Notes: a model not told the origin generated them from the letters alone. DNA of 64,000 nucleotides from Avidesulfovibrio sp964369685 (GCA_964369685.1 CAYJFB010000002.1:1-64000); one strand, 5' to 3'; numbered from the stretch's first letter, positions 45,051 to 54,518 are shown. Numbers and translations are program-made.

Positions 45051-46180
45051 GAAAAAATCCTAACCAAATCGTTCCATGTCGCCAACACCATCAAAGCCAA
45101 TAAAAACCCCATGCCCACTTTGGACGAAACAACACGGACACCCTCGGGCACAGGACGGCGAAACACCATCTCTGCCAACAAAAACACCACATGCCCACCA
45201 TCCAATACAGGAATCGGCAACAAATTTAAAATACCCAAATTGACACTGATCAACGCCGCAAGCAACAACACGCCCATCAAGCTTTCTTGTGCCTGCTGAC
45301 CGACAACTTGAGCGATCATGATTGGCCCACCAACCGCATCCATAGGCACAACCCGTTGAATCAGCTTCTGAAAACTTTCCAGAGTAAACGTGATCATATT
45401 CCACGTTTGCAGAAAGCCTGCCTTCAATGCCTCTCCTGCACCAAGTTCATACACGCCGTGCGAATTGGATGCACCAATGCCGACAAGCCAAGCCGGTTGT
45501 TCTTCACCAAAAAGATTCGTACGCGTTTTCTGTTCCGGGGTGATCATGAAGGTCAAAGGTTGCGTATTCTCAGCATCTTTGCGAAGTATTTCAAATTTAA
45601 CGGGTTGACCTTGTGCCGTCGCGATCGCTTCGGCAATTTGCCCCCATTCTGTAATCGTTTGTCCGTTGAGACGCTCAATGCGATCGCCGACTTCAAGACC
45701 GACAACAGCCGCGGGACTTTCAGGATTCACCACACCGACAATCGGTAATAAATAGGTTTGCCCGGCTCCCCAAGCAACCAACCAGTAAATCATAAAAGCC
45801 ACTATAAAATTCGCAAACGGCCCTGCAATAATGACAATCAAACGTTGCCACGCAGGCCGTTCGTTGAAATATTCGTCCGCAGTAAAAACAATACCCGCTT
45901 GACGATCTTTTTCTGCTTCTTCATCAGAAAAGTCACCCTCTTCGGCAACCATCGCCGCATAACCGCCCAGGGGGATTAACGATAAACAATATTCCGTCTT
46001 TCCGAACCGCTTGGCAAACAATTTGGGACCAAATCCCAAAGAAAATGTGCGCACACCAATACCAAACAAACGCGCCGCACCAAAATGCCCCAATTCATGA
46101 AAAAAGATTAAACCGCCAAGCACCAAAAGCACGGCAACAACACTGTCCCAATGGGATAAAATACCAATAACAAAATCCAT
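45047..46180 (-). CDS. rseP: Site-2 zinc metalloprotease RseP
   Basis: The 377-residue intramembrane protease has the zinc motif H28-E29-x-x-H32 (FFHELGHF), a single PDZ domain (about 125-205, VVGLEVGDRIERLNGQTITE), and the C-terminal NLLPIPVLDGGHVVFLLAE. It cuts anti-sigma factors and remnant signal peptides within the inner membrane. It is downstream of dxr and upstream of tsaB, in the usual lipid-envelope gene order. Confidence 0.95.
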   Translation of the reverse strand: MDFVIGILSHWDSVVAVLLVLGGLIFFHELGHFGAARLFGIGVRTFSLGFGPKLFAKRFGKTEYCLSLIPLGGYAAMVAEEGDFSDEEAEKDRQAGIVFTADEYFNERPAWQRLIVIIAGPFANFIVAFMIYWLVAWGAGQTYLLPIVGVVNPESPAAVVGLEVGDRIERLNGQTITEWGQIAEAIATAQGQPVKFEILRKDAENTQPLTFMITPEQKTRTNLFGEEQPAWLVGIGASNSHGVYELGAGEALKAGFLQTWNMITFTLESFQKLIQRVVPMDAVGGPIMIAQVVGQQAQESLMGVLLLAALISVNLGILNLLPIPVLDGGHVVFLLAEMVFRRPVPEGVRVVSSKVGMGFLLALMVLATWNDLVRIFS

Positions 46181-46287
46181 GCGAAAACCTCGACAGACGA
46201 TAATTCAAAGTAAATATAGTTAGAAAAATCAAAGCAAAAGTGATCTAGTGATTTTTAGATGAACTTTTCTTTTTGGGAATGAGCCAT

Positions 46288-47577
46288 TTAAAGTAATGTC
46301 AACACATATTCACGCGCCGCTTGATCCAAGGCGGTAATGGTCTTTAATTCCATAAAGGCTCCAGATGCCAAAGGATTATTTTGTAAGCACGCGGGTACAT
46401 CATGCTCTGCGATAGCAGACATTGTTCGTGACATTTCAGCCTGTTGTTGATTGAGTCTAGGCAATTGATTGAGCGTTTGTTCAATCAATGTTGCTATATC
46501 CAAAAAACCGATTCGTTCTGTGAGAAAGGCTTCCACAGCCACTTCATTTGCCGCATTCAGCACAACACAACTTTGTGTGCCTTCTGCCAAAGCCCGATAC
46601 GCCAACGCCAAACATGAAAAAGAAGATAAGTCGGGTTCTTCAAAGGTCAATGCAGACACACTTTTCAAATCAAGCGTTTGTACACCGCTGTCAAGGCAAT
46701 GTGGCCAAGTCAAACACTGTGCAATAGGCATGCGCATGTCCGGAGCACCAAGATGCGCCATAAGCGAACCGTCGCTAAATTCAACCAATGCGTGTACCAA
46801 CGACTGCGGATGCACCCACACAGCCACCTGTTCGCGTTCCACACCATATAAACGACACGCCTCTATCACCTCCAACCCTTTATTCATTAAGGTTGCGCTA
46901 TCTACAGTGATTTTTGCGCCCATAGTCCAGTTGGGATGTTTGAGGGCTTGGGCTTTGGTTACAGAAGCCAGTTGTTGGCGTGTATAACCGCGAAAAGGCC
47001 CACCCGATGCCGTCAAAACGATCTGTTTGACGTCTTGTTCACGGCGGTACAACGCTTGAAACACCGCGTTGTGTTCCGAATCAACAGGCAAAAGACTCGC
47101 CCCCGAAGCCCGGCAAGTTTTTTGTAACAAATCCGCTGCCAAAACCAAAGACTCTTTGTTCGCAAGGCAAATAACCTTGCCTGCAACAGCCGCCGCCAAC
47201 GTGCCAAACAGTCCTGCCGCACCGACTTGTGCGGAAAGCACGGTATCAGCCTCAGGCAACGTAGCAAGTTGTGCAAAGCCTTCTTCACCGTATACAATAT
47301 TGGGCTTGTAGTCATCAGGCAAAGAGACCTTCAATGTTTGTGCCGTGTCGGCATCAATGACCGCAAGCCACAATGGACGCCATTGCAACGCTTGTTCTGC
47401 CAAACGCCGAACATTGCGTCCGCCTGCCAATGCCACAACCGTTAAGTATTGAGGGTGCGCAGCGATCACGCGTAAGGCGTTTTCTCCGATAGAACCCGTA
47501 CTGCCAAGCAAACTGACGCGACGCGGACAACGTTGAATCCAACGGTCATGAGGTAATGGCGCAAGATAGTCGATCAT
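46288..47577 (-). CDS. dxr: 1-deoxy-D-xylulose 5-phosphate reductoisomerase
   Basis: The 429-residue enzyme carries out the first committed step of the MEP isoprenoid route. It has the NADPH site VSLLGSTGSIGENAL, LANKESLVLAADL, LLPVDSEHNAVFQ, LTASGGPFRG and NWTMGAKITVDSATLMNKGL. The ATG at 47577 (MIDYLAPLPH) lies just after the cdsA stop codon; a longer upstream start would overlap cdsA. Product supply to UppS, encoded nearby, fits the gene order. Confidence 0.96.
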   Translation of the reverse strand: MIDYLAPLPHDRWIQRCPRRVSLLGSTGSIGENALRVIAAHPQYLTVVALAGGRNVRRLAEQALQWRPLWLAVIDADTAQTLKVSLPDDYKPNIVYGEEGFAQLATLPEADTVLSAQVGAAGLFGTLAAAVAGKVICLANKESLVLAADLLQKTCRASGASLLPVDSEHNAVFQALYRREQDVKQIVLTASGGPFRGYTRQQLASVTKAQALKHPNWTMGAKITVDSATLMNKGLEVIEACRLYGVEREQVAVWVHPQSLVHALVEFSDGSLMAHLGAPDMRMPIAQCLTWPHCLDSGVQTLDLKSVSALTFEEPDLSSFSCLALAYRALAEGTQSCVVLNAANEVAVEAFLTERIGFLDIATLIEQTLNQLPRLNQQQAEMSRTMSAIAEHDVPACLQNNPLASGAFMELKTITALDQAAREYVLTLL

Positions 47578-47579
47578 GA

Positions 47580-48389
47580 TTAAAAGAATGTCCAAACAGC
47601 CGTAAGACTGGCATAGGTAGGAATCACAAAAAGCAAACTGTCGATACGATCAAGCACACCGCCGTGTCCCGGGAGCAACGCCCCTGAATCTTTCACTTGA
47701 CGTGAACGCTTGAGTGCCGATTCAAAAAAGTCTCCGAGTTGCGCCATCACTCCCAAGAGTAATCCAAGCAACGCAAAAGCTTGTACCGACGCCGTGCCGA
47801 ATAAATGCCCGACAACCACACACACAAACACACAACCAATCAAACCCGCAATACAACCTTCCACCGTTTTTTTGGGACTGACCTTCGGCCAAATTTTGTG
47901 TTTGCCAAGATACATGCCCAGAAAATAGGCAACCGTGTCAGAAATGGTCGCTGACAAGATTAAAAAAACCTGCTCAATGGTTTTCAATTCAAGCGCAGGT
48001 AAAAGCAACACAGGCACATAAAACAACCCCGCCGCCAACACCGCTATACTGGAAAAACGGTTGTGTTCATCCCACGCCCAAGCAAAAAGAAACACAATGG
48101 TTAAAAGCACAAACGAAGCACTCAAAGCCGCAAACGTCAGTTCAGGACGATGCCAAGCCACCGTCAAAACGCCCGCACCAAGAACAAGCGAAAAAAGACG
48201 GCCAATCAGCATGGTGTTTCCACCCCAAAACAAACCGTAAAACTCCCACATGCCAATAACACAACAAACAAGCAAAAAAACAAACAGCGCACTCCGACCA
48301 TACGCCAAAGCAGCGACAAGCAGCGCCGCAAGCAAAAGTCCCGTGATAACCCTAGCCGCTGTGGAAGACATCGTGGAAGCATCAATCAT
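47580..48389 (-). CDS. cdsA: Phosphatidate cytidylyltransferase
   Basis: The 269-residue membrane enzyme has about eight helices and the family signature near the C-terminus (KDSGALLPGHGGVLDRIDSL). It makes CDP-diacylglycerol for phospholipid synthesis. The ATG at 48389 (MIDASTMSST) has GAGGAG eight to ten bases upstream; the longer upstream frame (to 48422) runs through that site and is rejected. Confidence 0.95.
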   Translation of the reverse strand: MIDASTMSSTAARVITGLLLAALLVAALAYGRSALFVFLLVCCVIGMWEFYGLFWGGNTMLIGRLFSLVLGAGVLTVAWHRPELTFAALSASFVLLTIVFLFAWAWDEHNRFSSIAVLAAGLFYVPVLLLPALELKTIEQVFLILSATISDTVAYFLGMYLGKHKIWPKVSPKKTVEGCIAGLIGCVFVCVVVGHLFGTASVQAFALLGLLLGVMAQLGDFFESALKRSRQVKDSGALLPGHGGVLDRIDSLLFVIPTYASLTAVWTFF

Positions 48390-48639
48390 TTTTACAAACT
48401 CCTCAAAAAAAGAACTCTTCAAAAAAGTTGAAGATTTTTAGCACAGTTCTTAAACATAGACAAGGCAGAGGAGTGAGAAGCACTATTTGAAGAAAGACGG
48501 CACACTCGGCATAAGGTTCTTTAAAGTCAAGGATATGTTATTTAAAACATGCATTTCATCTGTTCAAAAAAAATTTTATTAAACACTTTTTGCAAAAACA
48601 ATCAGTCTCGGCGTTGCAATAGTGCGCTGTATCCGGCGC

Positions 48640-49383
48640 TCACGATGTGGTGATCTGTGTTGCATCCAATTGTTCTTGTGTCAGTCCAAAACGTCGAACA
48701 CGTCCTGCATACCACGTCAGCGCCGTATGCAAAGCTTCGGCATCAAAGTCCGGCCATAGACAATCACAAAAATACAATTCACTGTACGCACTTTGAAAGG
48801 TCAGGTAATTGCTCAAACGATATTCCCCGCTGGTACGAATAATCAAATCGGGATCGGGCTGATCGTGCGTATAGAGCCGTGCTCGAAAGGCTTCTTCGGT
48901 CATTTCTCCAGGTTGCAGACCGTCTTCCGCCATACGCCGTGCTGCACGCACAATTTCTGCTCTGCCTGAATAGTTCAAGGCAAGGTTTACAACCAACGCT
49001 GTTCCGTCAGCGGTTTGTTGCATAGCGCGATCAAGTGCCAAACGCACAGGGCGCGGCAACCCCGACAACTCACCAAGCAGACAAAGACGAATACCGTTCT
49101 GCTTCATTTCGTCTAATTCACTGCGCAAAAAATTAACCAACAGTTCAAAAAGTAACGCAACTTCCGCTTTGGGACGTCCCCAATTTTCTTGTGAAAAAGT
49201 ATATAACGTTAAATAACCGATATTCAATTTACGGCATTCACGAACCAGTTCTTTGGCAACCACAACGCCTGCTTTATGTCCTTCACTGCGTGTAAGACCG
49301 CGTTTTATGGCCCAGCGACCGTTGCCGTCCATGATCACGGCGATATGTTGTGGAAGTCTGCCTGTCAGTTCTGTCAATGACAT
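48640..49383 (-). CDS. uppS: Undecaprenyl (isoprenyl) diphosphate synthase
   Basis: The 247-residue cis-prenyltransferase makes the C55 carrier for peptidoglycan and O-antigen. Motifs: HIAVIMDGNGRWAIKRGL (catalytic Asp), LTLYTFSQENWGRP, NYSGRAEIVRA, and PDPDLIIRTSGEYRLSNYL. The ATG at 49383 (MSLTELTGRL) has GGAG seven bases upstream. It is upstream of cdsA-dxr-rseP. The gap to cdsA (48390-48639) holds no visible signals. Confidence 0.95.
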   Translation of the reverse strand: MSLTELTGRLPQHIAVIMDGNGRWAIKRGLTRSEGHKAGVVVAKELVRECRKLNIGYLTLYTFSQENWGRPKAEVALLFELLVNFLRSELDEMKQNGIRLCLLGELSGLPRPVRLALDRAMQQTADGTALVVNLALNYSGRAEIVRAARRMAEDGLQPGEMTEEAFRARLYTHDQPDPDLIIRTSGEYRLSNYLTFQSAYSELYFCDCLWPDFDAEALHTALTWYAGRVRRFGLTQEQLDATQITTS

Positions 49384-49443
49384 GTGCCTCTCCATACTGC
49401 GAGACAAAATATATACATCTTTTTTAACACATATTTAGAGACG

Positions 49444-49477
49444 GTGCAGAGAAAAGGGCAAGCCCTTTTCTCTGCAC
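49444..49477. terminator. Perfect 16-bp palindromic hairpin after frr
   Basis: GTGCAGAGAAAAGGGC is followed by AA and its exact complement. It lies between frr and uppS; the stem is strong but no long U-run follows on either strand, so it may be a terminator or a stabilising 3' end. Confidence 0.6.
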
Positions 49478-49602
49478 GATATGCCCTATATTTTATCAGT
49501 CCCCAAGTATAAAAATAAACGATTTCATTTCAAAGCCATAACATGTTTAAAAAATATGTTTATAACTTTATCAGAAAGCTCAGCGTTTTATACAATGAGA
49601 CC

Positions 49603-50163
49603 TTAGATGTCCATAATTTCTTTTTCTTTCGCTTGGCATTTCTCATCGACAAGCCCCACGAAACGGTCAGTCAATTTTTGAATGTCATCCAAGGATTTTT
49701 TCAATTCATCTTCCGAGAGTGTTTTGTCTTTTTCCAATTTTTTCAGTTGATCGTTCCCGTCGCGGCGAACGTTACGCACGGCGACTTTGGCATCCTCGCC
49801 GTATTTACGAGCCACTTTGCCGAGTTCTTTACGACGTTCTTCGGTCAACGGCGGAATAGAGATACGAATTAATTTGCCGTCGTTCACGGGATTCAAGCCC
49901 AAATCCGATTTTTGGATGGCTTTTTCAATCAAGGCAAACGCACTGCGATCCCACGGTTGAATGGTGAGCGTACGGCTATCCGGCACGGCAACGGAAGCCA
50001 TTTGGTTCACGGGTGTTACAGTGCCGTAATAATCGACCTTCAGGTTGTCTACCAGACTTGTAGAGGCACGCCCTGTGCGCAATTTGGAAAAATCGCGTTC
50101 CAAAGCAATCAAGGCTTTTTCCATGCGTTCTTCGGCGTCAAAAAGAATTGTTTCGTTATCCAT
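49603..50163 (-). CDS. frr: Ribosome recycling factor
   Basis: The 186-residue RRF has LRTGRASTSLVDNLKVDYYG, PVNQMASVAVPDSRTLTIQP and RKELGKVARKYGEDAKVAVR. It splits post-termination ribosomes with EF-G. It is five bases after pyrH, and clearly co-transcribed with it. Confidence 0.97.
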   Translation of the reverse strand: MDNETILFDAEERMEKALIALERDFSKLRTGRASTSLVDNLKVDYYGTVTPVNQMASVAVPDSRTLTIQPWDRSAFALIEKAIQKSDLGLNPVNDGKLIRISIPPLTEERRKELGKVARKYGEDAKVAVRNVRRDGNDQLKKLEKDKTLSEDELKKSLDDIQKLTDRFVGLVDEKCQAKEKEIMDI

Positions 50164-50168
50164 AGTGG

Positions 50169-50885
50169 TTATTCTCCTTCAATGATCGTGTAGGCCGATT
50201 CGTCGCCGACCACAACACGCTGAATACTGCCATTAAACATGTTACAAACGATAATGGGCAAATCGTTTTCTTGTGCAAGGGTGATGGCTGTGGAGTCCAT
50301 AACTCTCAAGTGGCGACGCAGTGTTTCATCATAAGTCAAATGGTCAAAACGTATGGCATCGGGGTAGCGCATGGGATCTTTATCATACACACCGTCAACC
50401 TTTGTGGCTTTGATGAGCGCGTCACATTTGAGTTCCATTCCGCGTAACGCCGCGGTGGTGTCTGTCGTGAAATAGGGGTTTCCTGTCCCTGCGGCACAAA
50501 TAACAACACGGCCTTTGTCAATATGATGCAAAGCCCGACGACGGATATAAGGCTCACAAACCGCTTGCATACCGATGGCAGACATCACACGTGTGGGGTG
50601 ACCGCTTTTTTCCAGCGCGTCTTGCACAGCCAAAGCGTTGAGTACGGTGGCGAGCATTCCCATATAGTCAGCCGAAGAACGATCCATACCTTTTGCCGAT
50701 CCCGAAAGACCGCGGAAAATGTTTCCGCCGCCAATAACCAAAGCCACCTCAACACCCATGGCAACCACAGCGGCAATTTCTTTACATATCTTTGAAACCG
50801 TATGGGGGTCAATACCCATTTGGTTGTCACCCGCAAGAGCTTCGCCACTCAATTTCAGCAAAATTCGCTTGTACTTGCATTCCAT
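50169..50885 (-). CDS. pyrH: Uridylate kinase
   Basis: The 238-residue UMP kinase has YKRILLKLSGEALAGD, VIGGGNIFRGLSGSAKGMDR, SADYMGMLATVLNALAVQDA and GTGNPYFTTDTTAALRG. It phosphorylates UMP to UDP. GGAGACC precedes the ATG. It is followed by frr; the upstream neighbour is a glycosyltransferase gene rather than tsf. Confidence 0.97.
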   Translation of the reverse strand: MECKYKRILLKLSGEALAGDNQMGIDPHTVSKICKEIAAVVAMGVEVALVIGGGNIFRGLSGSAKGMDRSSADYMGMLATVLNALAVQDALEKSGHPTRVMSAIGMQAVCEPYIRRRALHHIDKGRVVICAAGTGNPYFTTDTTAALRGMELKCDALIKATKVDGVYDKDPMRYPDAIRFDHLTYDETLRRHLRVMDSTAITLAQENDLPIIVCNMFNGSIQRVVVGDESAYTIIEGE

Positions 50886-50936
50886 TACGGTCTCCTTGAT
50901 TGTTTGTGTCTTTTTATATGGTATAATGTTTTTTGT

Positions 50937-51755
50937 TTATTTTTTATTGATTTTTATATACGGCGCACCCCATGTGCCTTCATGCACACGAACATACTTT
51001 AAAAAAACATAAAACGCACCATGCATGGCAGAAATAAACCCCGCTTTCCCATCCAAAAGTCCACGTTTCAAAAAATAACTGCGTAAAAAACGACCCGTAG
51101 CGTGTAACAATGCTACACACACACCGCCTGCACGTCCTTTTCGCATCAAATCGTCTGTACCTTGTTGGGCATAACTGTTGAGTTTTTCGAGTTGATTATA
51201 AAAATTGGTATAGGGATAATGCAATATATCGGCATGGATGCGTCCTTTTTGCATTGTATCGTGAAGCAAACGCAAACCAAAATGCGCGCCTGATTGTATT
51301 GCCCGCGCCTGTCCGTGACGAAAAACACGCAATAAAGGATCGGGATAACCGCCGCCATGTAATAAAAAACGATCATAATACCATGTACGACGAGAAACAA
51401 CAAAACCACACACGTCAGTTGCGGCTTTGGCTGTTTCACAAAGAATCGCGTCACGCAACGTTTCGGAACACAATTCATCTTGATCAAGAGAAACAACCCA
51501 GTCACTCTGTATATGTTCAAACGCAAACGCAAATTGCGCTATCGCTCCCGACCACGGATTGCATAAAATTTTTGCCCCATGTGCTTCGGCAATGCGATAG
51601 GTTTCATCTGTGCTACCTGAATCGACAACCAGAATTTCATCGCAAAAAGCCAACGAATCCAAGCACGCGTCCAGAAGACGTGCACCATTAAAGGTCAATA
51701 CCAATCCTGTAATCTGTGTTTTTTTTGACAATACGGTCTCTGATTGAGTATTCAT
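50937..51755 (-). CDS. Glycosyltransferase family 2 (LPS core/WaaE-like)
   Basis: The 272-residue GT-A fold enzyme has the family start ITGLVLTFNGARLLDACLDS, ILVVDSGSTDETYRIAE and the acidic metal site in WVVSLDQDELCSE. The single-domain architecture and C-terminal region (RGLLDGKAGFISAMHGAFYV) resemble WaaE/KdtX-type lipopolysaccharide core glucosyltransferases. Acceptor and sugar are not readable. It is inserted between tsf and pyrH on the same strand, breaking the normal order. Confidence 0.85.
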   Translation of the reverse strand: MNTQSETVLSKKTQITGLVLTFNGARLLDACLDSLAFCDEILVVDSGSTDETYRIAEAHGAKILCNPWSGAIAQFAFAFEHIQSDWVVSLDQDELCSETLRDAILCETAKAATDVCGFVVSRRTWYYDRFLLHGGGYPDPLLRVFRHGQARAIQSGAHFGLRLLHDTMQKGRIHADILHYPYTNFYNQLEKLNSYAQQGTDDLMRKGRAGGVCVALLHATGRFLRSYFLKRGLLDGKAGFISAMHGAFYVFLKYVRVHEGTWGAPYIKINKK

Positions 51756-51917
51756 AATTTTTTACTTGCTTTATGCAATGTTTTTGTTTGTATTAAAAAA
51801 CTCTTTTCGGTGTTTCATTGTATAAACGATATCATTTTGCAAAAAAAAAGAGGGTATGCCCCTCCACAACGTTGATTCTATATAAAACACATAACGCATT
51901 TTGCATTTATTTTTTTG

Positions 51918-52178
51918 AGTAAAAAGACGTTCAGAGATCTCCTGAACTCGTACAATTTGTGTTGATATGGCGACCAAAATCGTGCAATTCATAGATGACA
52001 ACCATGTGTTTTGCCGTAAAATTCGTGCCGATATAGCGACCGACATTGCAAAGAATGCCCAAAACCTTTTTCTCACTCTATTGATGCAGAATAAAGACGT
52101 GTCAGGGTGGAGAGAGAAAGCCATCTTGCCTTGTAGAGACAGAGATATCCTCCGCCCTCTCCTCCCAAAAAAGAAAAA
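51918..52178 (-). repeat. Diverged dispersed repeat (copy H) with an internal 66-bp tandem duplication
   Basis: The left edge GTAAAAAGACGTTCAGAG and the right edge CTCCTCCCAAAAAAGAAAAA resemble the borders of copy B and its relatives. Inside, units starting at 51950 and 52016 (GTAnAATTnGTGnnGATATnGCGACC) repeat with a 66-base period. It ends one base from the tsf stop codon. A 76-codon ORF across it has no ribosome site. The remaining bases 51756-51917 hold only AT-rich sequence, presumably part of the GT2 upstream region. Confidence 0.45.
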
Positions 52179-53045
52179 TTATTCAACGCCAAGTTGAATG
52201 CGCACAAAAGAACCCACAGTAATCGGTGCGGCGTCTTTAGCTACAGCTTTCAACATGTCGGCGATGGTTTGTTTGTCATCACGGATGTAGGGCTGATCAA
52301 GCAAGCACACTTCTTTGCAGAATTTTTTCACAGCGCCTTCGGCAATCTTTTCAATGATTTGCTCAGGCTTGCCGTCTTCGCGTGCTTTTTGGCGATACAC
52401 TTCACGTTCGCGTTCAACAACCGCTTGATCCAACTCAGACGCGTCGACAGCCAACGGCGAGGTTGCAGCAATTTGCATAGCCACGTTTTTGGCGGCTTCA
52501 CGCACGGCGTCAGTCACGTTATCGCAACGCATTTCAACGAGCACGGCAATTTTACCGTTGCTGTGTACATAACTGCCGACCAACCCTTGACCTTGCACGC
52601 TCACTTCGACAATTTTACCGACTTGCATATTTTCCCCGATGGTGGCGATGGCGTCATTCAGGGCTTCTTGCACGGTTTGTGCGCTGTTATTGCAACACAC
52701 TTGAGCCAGAAAAGCGGCGTTGTCGGCTGTATAGTTACTTGCAGCTTGTTCGGTGATGGCTTTCACAAAATCTTGAAATTTATCACCGCGTGCCACAAAG
52801 TCGGTTTCGCACTGCACTTCAACCAATACACCACGCAGGCCGTCAGCAGACAAGGTACAACCGACGAGTCCTTCAGACGTGGCGCGTCCTGCTTTTTTTG
52901 CTGCTTTGGAAAGGCCTTTTTGGCGCAACCAGTCCACAGCTTTTTCCATGTCAGCCCCGTTTTCTTCCAAGGCTTTTTTGCAATCCATCATACCCGCGCC
53001 GGTTTTCTCGCGCAGCTCTTTAACCATTTGGGCTGTAATACTCAT
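52179..53045 (-). CDS. tsf: Elongation factor Ts
   Basis: The 288-residue EF-Ts recycles EF-Tu-GDP. It has the UBA-like N-terminus (VKELREKTGAGMMDCKKAL), KAAKKAGRATSEGLVG, the core VEVQCETDFVARGDKF and a C-terminal coil region with LLDQPYIRDDKQTI. GGAGAG lies before the ATG. It follows rpsB, separated by 263 bases that contain a hairpin with T-run. Confidence 0.97.
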   Translation of the reverse strand: MSITAQMVKELREKTGAGMMDCKKALEENGADMEKAVDWLRQKGLSKAAKKAGRATSEGLVGCTLSADGLRGVLVEVQCETDFVARGDKFQDFVKAITEQAASNYTADNAAFLAQVCCNNSAQTVQEALNDAIATIGENMQVGKIVEVSVQGQGLVGSYVHSNGKIAVLVEMRCDNVTDAVREAAKNVAMQIAATSPLAVDASELDQAVVEREREVYRQKAREDGKPEQIIEKIAEGAVKKFCKEVCLLDQPYIRDDKQTIADMLKAVAKDAAPITVGSFVRIQLGVE

Positions 53046-53192
53046 GGGATGTTACTCTCCAAAAAAATAGACATATAAACCCGAAAACATTGTGTTTGAC
53101 TTCGACACCGTTCTTATGCACACGTTTTTTCAAACGCTTGTATAAAGCCTTACGATATTCGATGAAACACAGACATACATCGGGTGAAAAAC

Positions 53193-53240
53193 GTCTCTTT
53201 CAGAGTGAGTCTGTATACACAAACTCACCCCAAAAGAGAC
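53193..53240 (-). terminator. Terminator/attenuator between rpsB and tsf
   Basis: On the minus strand an outer stem GTCTCTTT/AAAGAGAC and an inner stem GTGAGT/ACTCAC are followed by GTTTTTC. It can cut the rpsB transcript before tsf, lowering EF-Ts relative to S2. Confidence 0.6.
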
Positions 53241-53308
53241 CACAACATCATAATAAAACACTACGAAATAAACATTTCATCGCTCAATTCGTTTTGAGCA
53301 TTGAGTAT

Positions 53309-54094
53309 TTATTCGGCTGTGTCGGTTTCGGCGTCGGCAGTGTCGACTTGTGCTTCTTCGGCGGCGACGATATTTTGCATTTCTTCAGCCGCATCGGTTG
53401 CTTCGTCTTTACGCAAAGCAGTCCCTTCGGCACACGCTTCGGCGACGGCGTTGACAAACAATTTAATGGCACGAATGGCGTCGTCGTTACCCGGAATGAT
53501 ATAGTCAATCAAGTCAGGGTCACAGTTGGTATCGGTAACAGCCACAATCGGAATACCAAGCTTACGGCATTCTTTCACCGCAATGTCTTCACGATTGGGG
53601 TCAATAACAAACGCCAAATGCGGCAAGCCTTCCATATTTTTGATACCGCCAAGCGTAGCTTCCAGTTTTTCCATTTCACGTTGGAAGGTCAGAATTTCTT
53701 TTTTCTGATAACGCTTGATGGAATCATCGGCAAACATGGCTTCTAATTTTTTCAGACGATCAATACTTTTTTGAATGGTGGTAAAGTTTGTGAGTGTGCC
53801 ACCCATCCAACGATTGGTCACATAAAATTGTCCCACACGTCCGGCTTCGGAAGCCATGGCTTCTTGTGCTTGACGTTTGGTACCGATAAACAGTACGTGT
53901 CCACCTTTGGCAACCACATCAACCACTTTATCGTGGGCAGTACGGTACAGTTTTACGGACTGTTGCAAGTCAATAATATGAATCCCATTGCGTGCGCCAA
54001 AAATAAAGGGACGCATTTTGGGGTTCCAACGACGAGTTTGGTGTCCAAAATGAACACCTGTTTCCAGCATTTGCTTCATGCTGACGTAGGCCAT
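53309..54094 (-). CDS. rpsB: 30S ribosomal protein S2
   Basis: The 261-residue S2 has MAYVSMKQMLETGVHFGHQT, RRWNPKMRPFIFGARNGIHI, the central RWMGGTLTNFTTI and CDPDLIDYIIPGNDDAIRAI. The acidic C-terminal tail is longer than usual. The ATG at 54094 has GAGGAG eight bases upstream. First gene of the rpsB-tsf unit; its leader contains a conspicuous hairpin. Confidence 0.97.
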   Translation of the reverse strand: MAYVSMKQMLETGVHFGHQTRRWNPKMRPFIFGARNGIHIIDLQQSVKLYRTAHDKVVDVVAKGGHVLFIGTKRQAQEAMASEAGRVGQFYVTNRWMGGTLTNFTTIQKSIDRLKKLEAMFADDSIKRYQKKEILTFQREMEKLEATLGGIKNMEGLPHLAFVIDPNREDIAVKECRKLGIPIVAVTDTNCDPDLIDYIIPGNDDAIRAIKLFVNAVAEACAEGTALRKDEATDAAEEMQNIVAAEEAQVDTADAETDTAE

Positions 54095-54148
54095 GAGAAT
54101 ACTCCTCAAAAAAAAGGGTTTACTGCCACCCCAACCCAAGCTTTTCTA

Positions 54149-54196
54149 CTCGCCTTTGTCGTTTTTTTTTGTAAAAGTCGACAATCATAAGGCGAG
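54149..54196 (-). promoter_or_regulatory. Hairpin in the rpsB leader, candidate S2 autoregulatory element
   Basis: Arms CTCGCCTTTGTCG (54149-54161) and CGACAATCATAAGGCGAG (54179-54196) pair with a small internal loop around an A-rich loop (minus strand). CCCAAGCT occurs on both sides (about 54134 and 54200). Position before the ribosome site suggests feedback by S2. That is inference. Confidence 0.4.
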
Positions 54197-54518
54197 CACC
54201 CCAAGCTGCTGCCAGAGTGTGTTTCTTGTTGAACTTACGAATGTTATTTGATGAAAACGTCATTGTCAAGATTTTTTACTGCGCTAGAAAACGCATTCAT
54301 TCGCAGAAAAGAATGCTTCCGGCGCAGCTGTTTGACAGAAATAAAAAAAAACTTATATTATTAAAAAGTGTTGAATTGAAAACATGATGTGTGTTCGCGA
54401 GAAAATATTTTTTTATAAAATCATATTTACCAGATATGTTTTTATATAAATACATATCTTGAATAATACATTTCTTCTTTTTATATATTATATGATATAT
54501 TTCTAAAGGGGTAAACAT
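54197..54518. other. Gene-free divergent promoter region, rpsB / rubredoxin-like gene
   Basis: About 320 AT-rich bases separate the minus-strand rpsB leader from the plus-strand gene at 54519. They must hold both promoters; I cannot name a convincing hexamer pair. A run of GCGCAGAAAA..TTCTGCG-like bases near 54292-54340 can fold weakly. No ORF is supported. Confidence 0.4.

Noticed and set aside
51967..52197. 76-codon ORF beginning MATKIVQFID
   Set aside because: It lies in the diverged repeat with a 66-base tandem unit, overlaps the tsf end on the other strand and has no ribosome site. It could be a remnant but is not supported as a gene.
52194..53078. 294-codon ORF antisense to tsf
   Set aside because: It lies entirely opposite EF-Ts, lacks a ribosome site and is Phe/His-rich nonsense.
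53090..53746. 218-codon plus-strand ORF opposite rpsB
   Set aside because: Most of it is antisense to ribosomal protein S2; no domain and no start signal.
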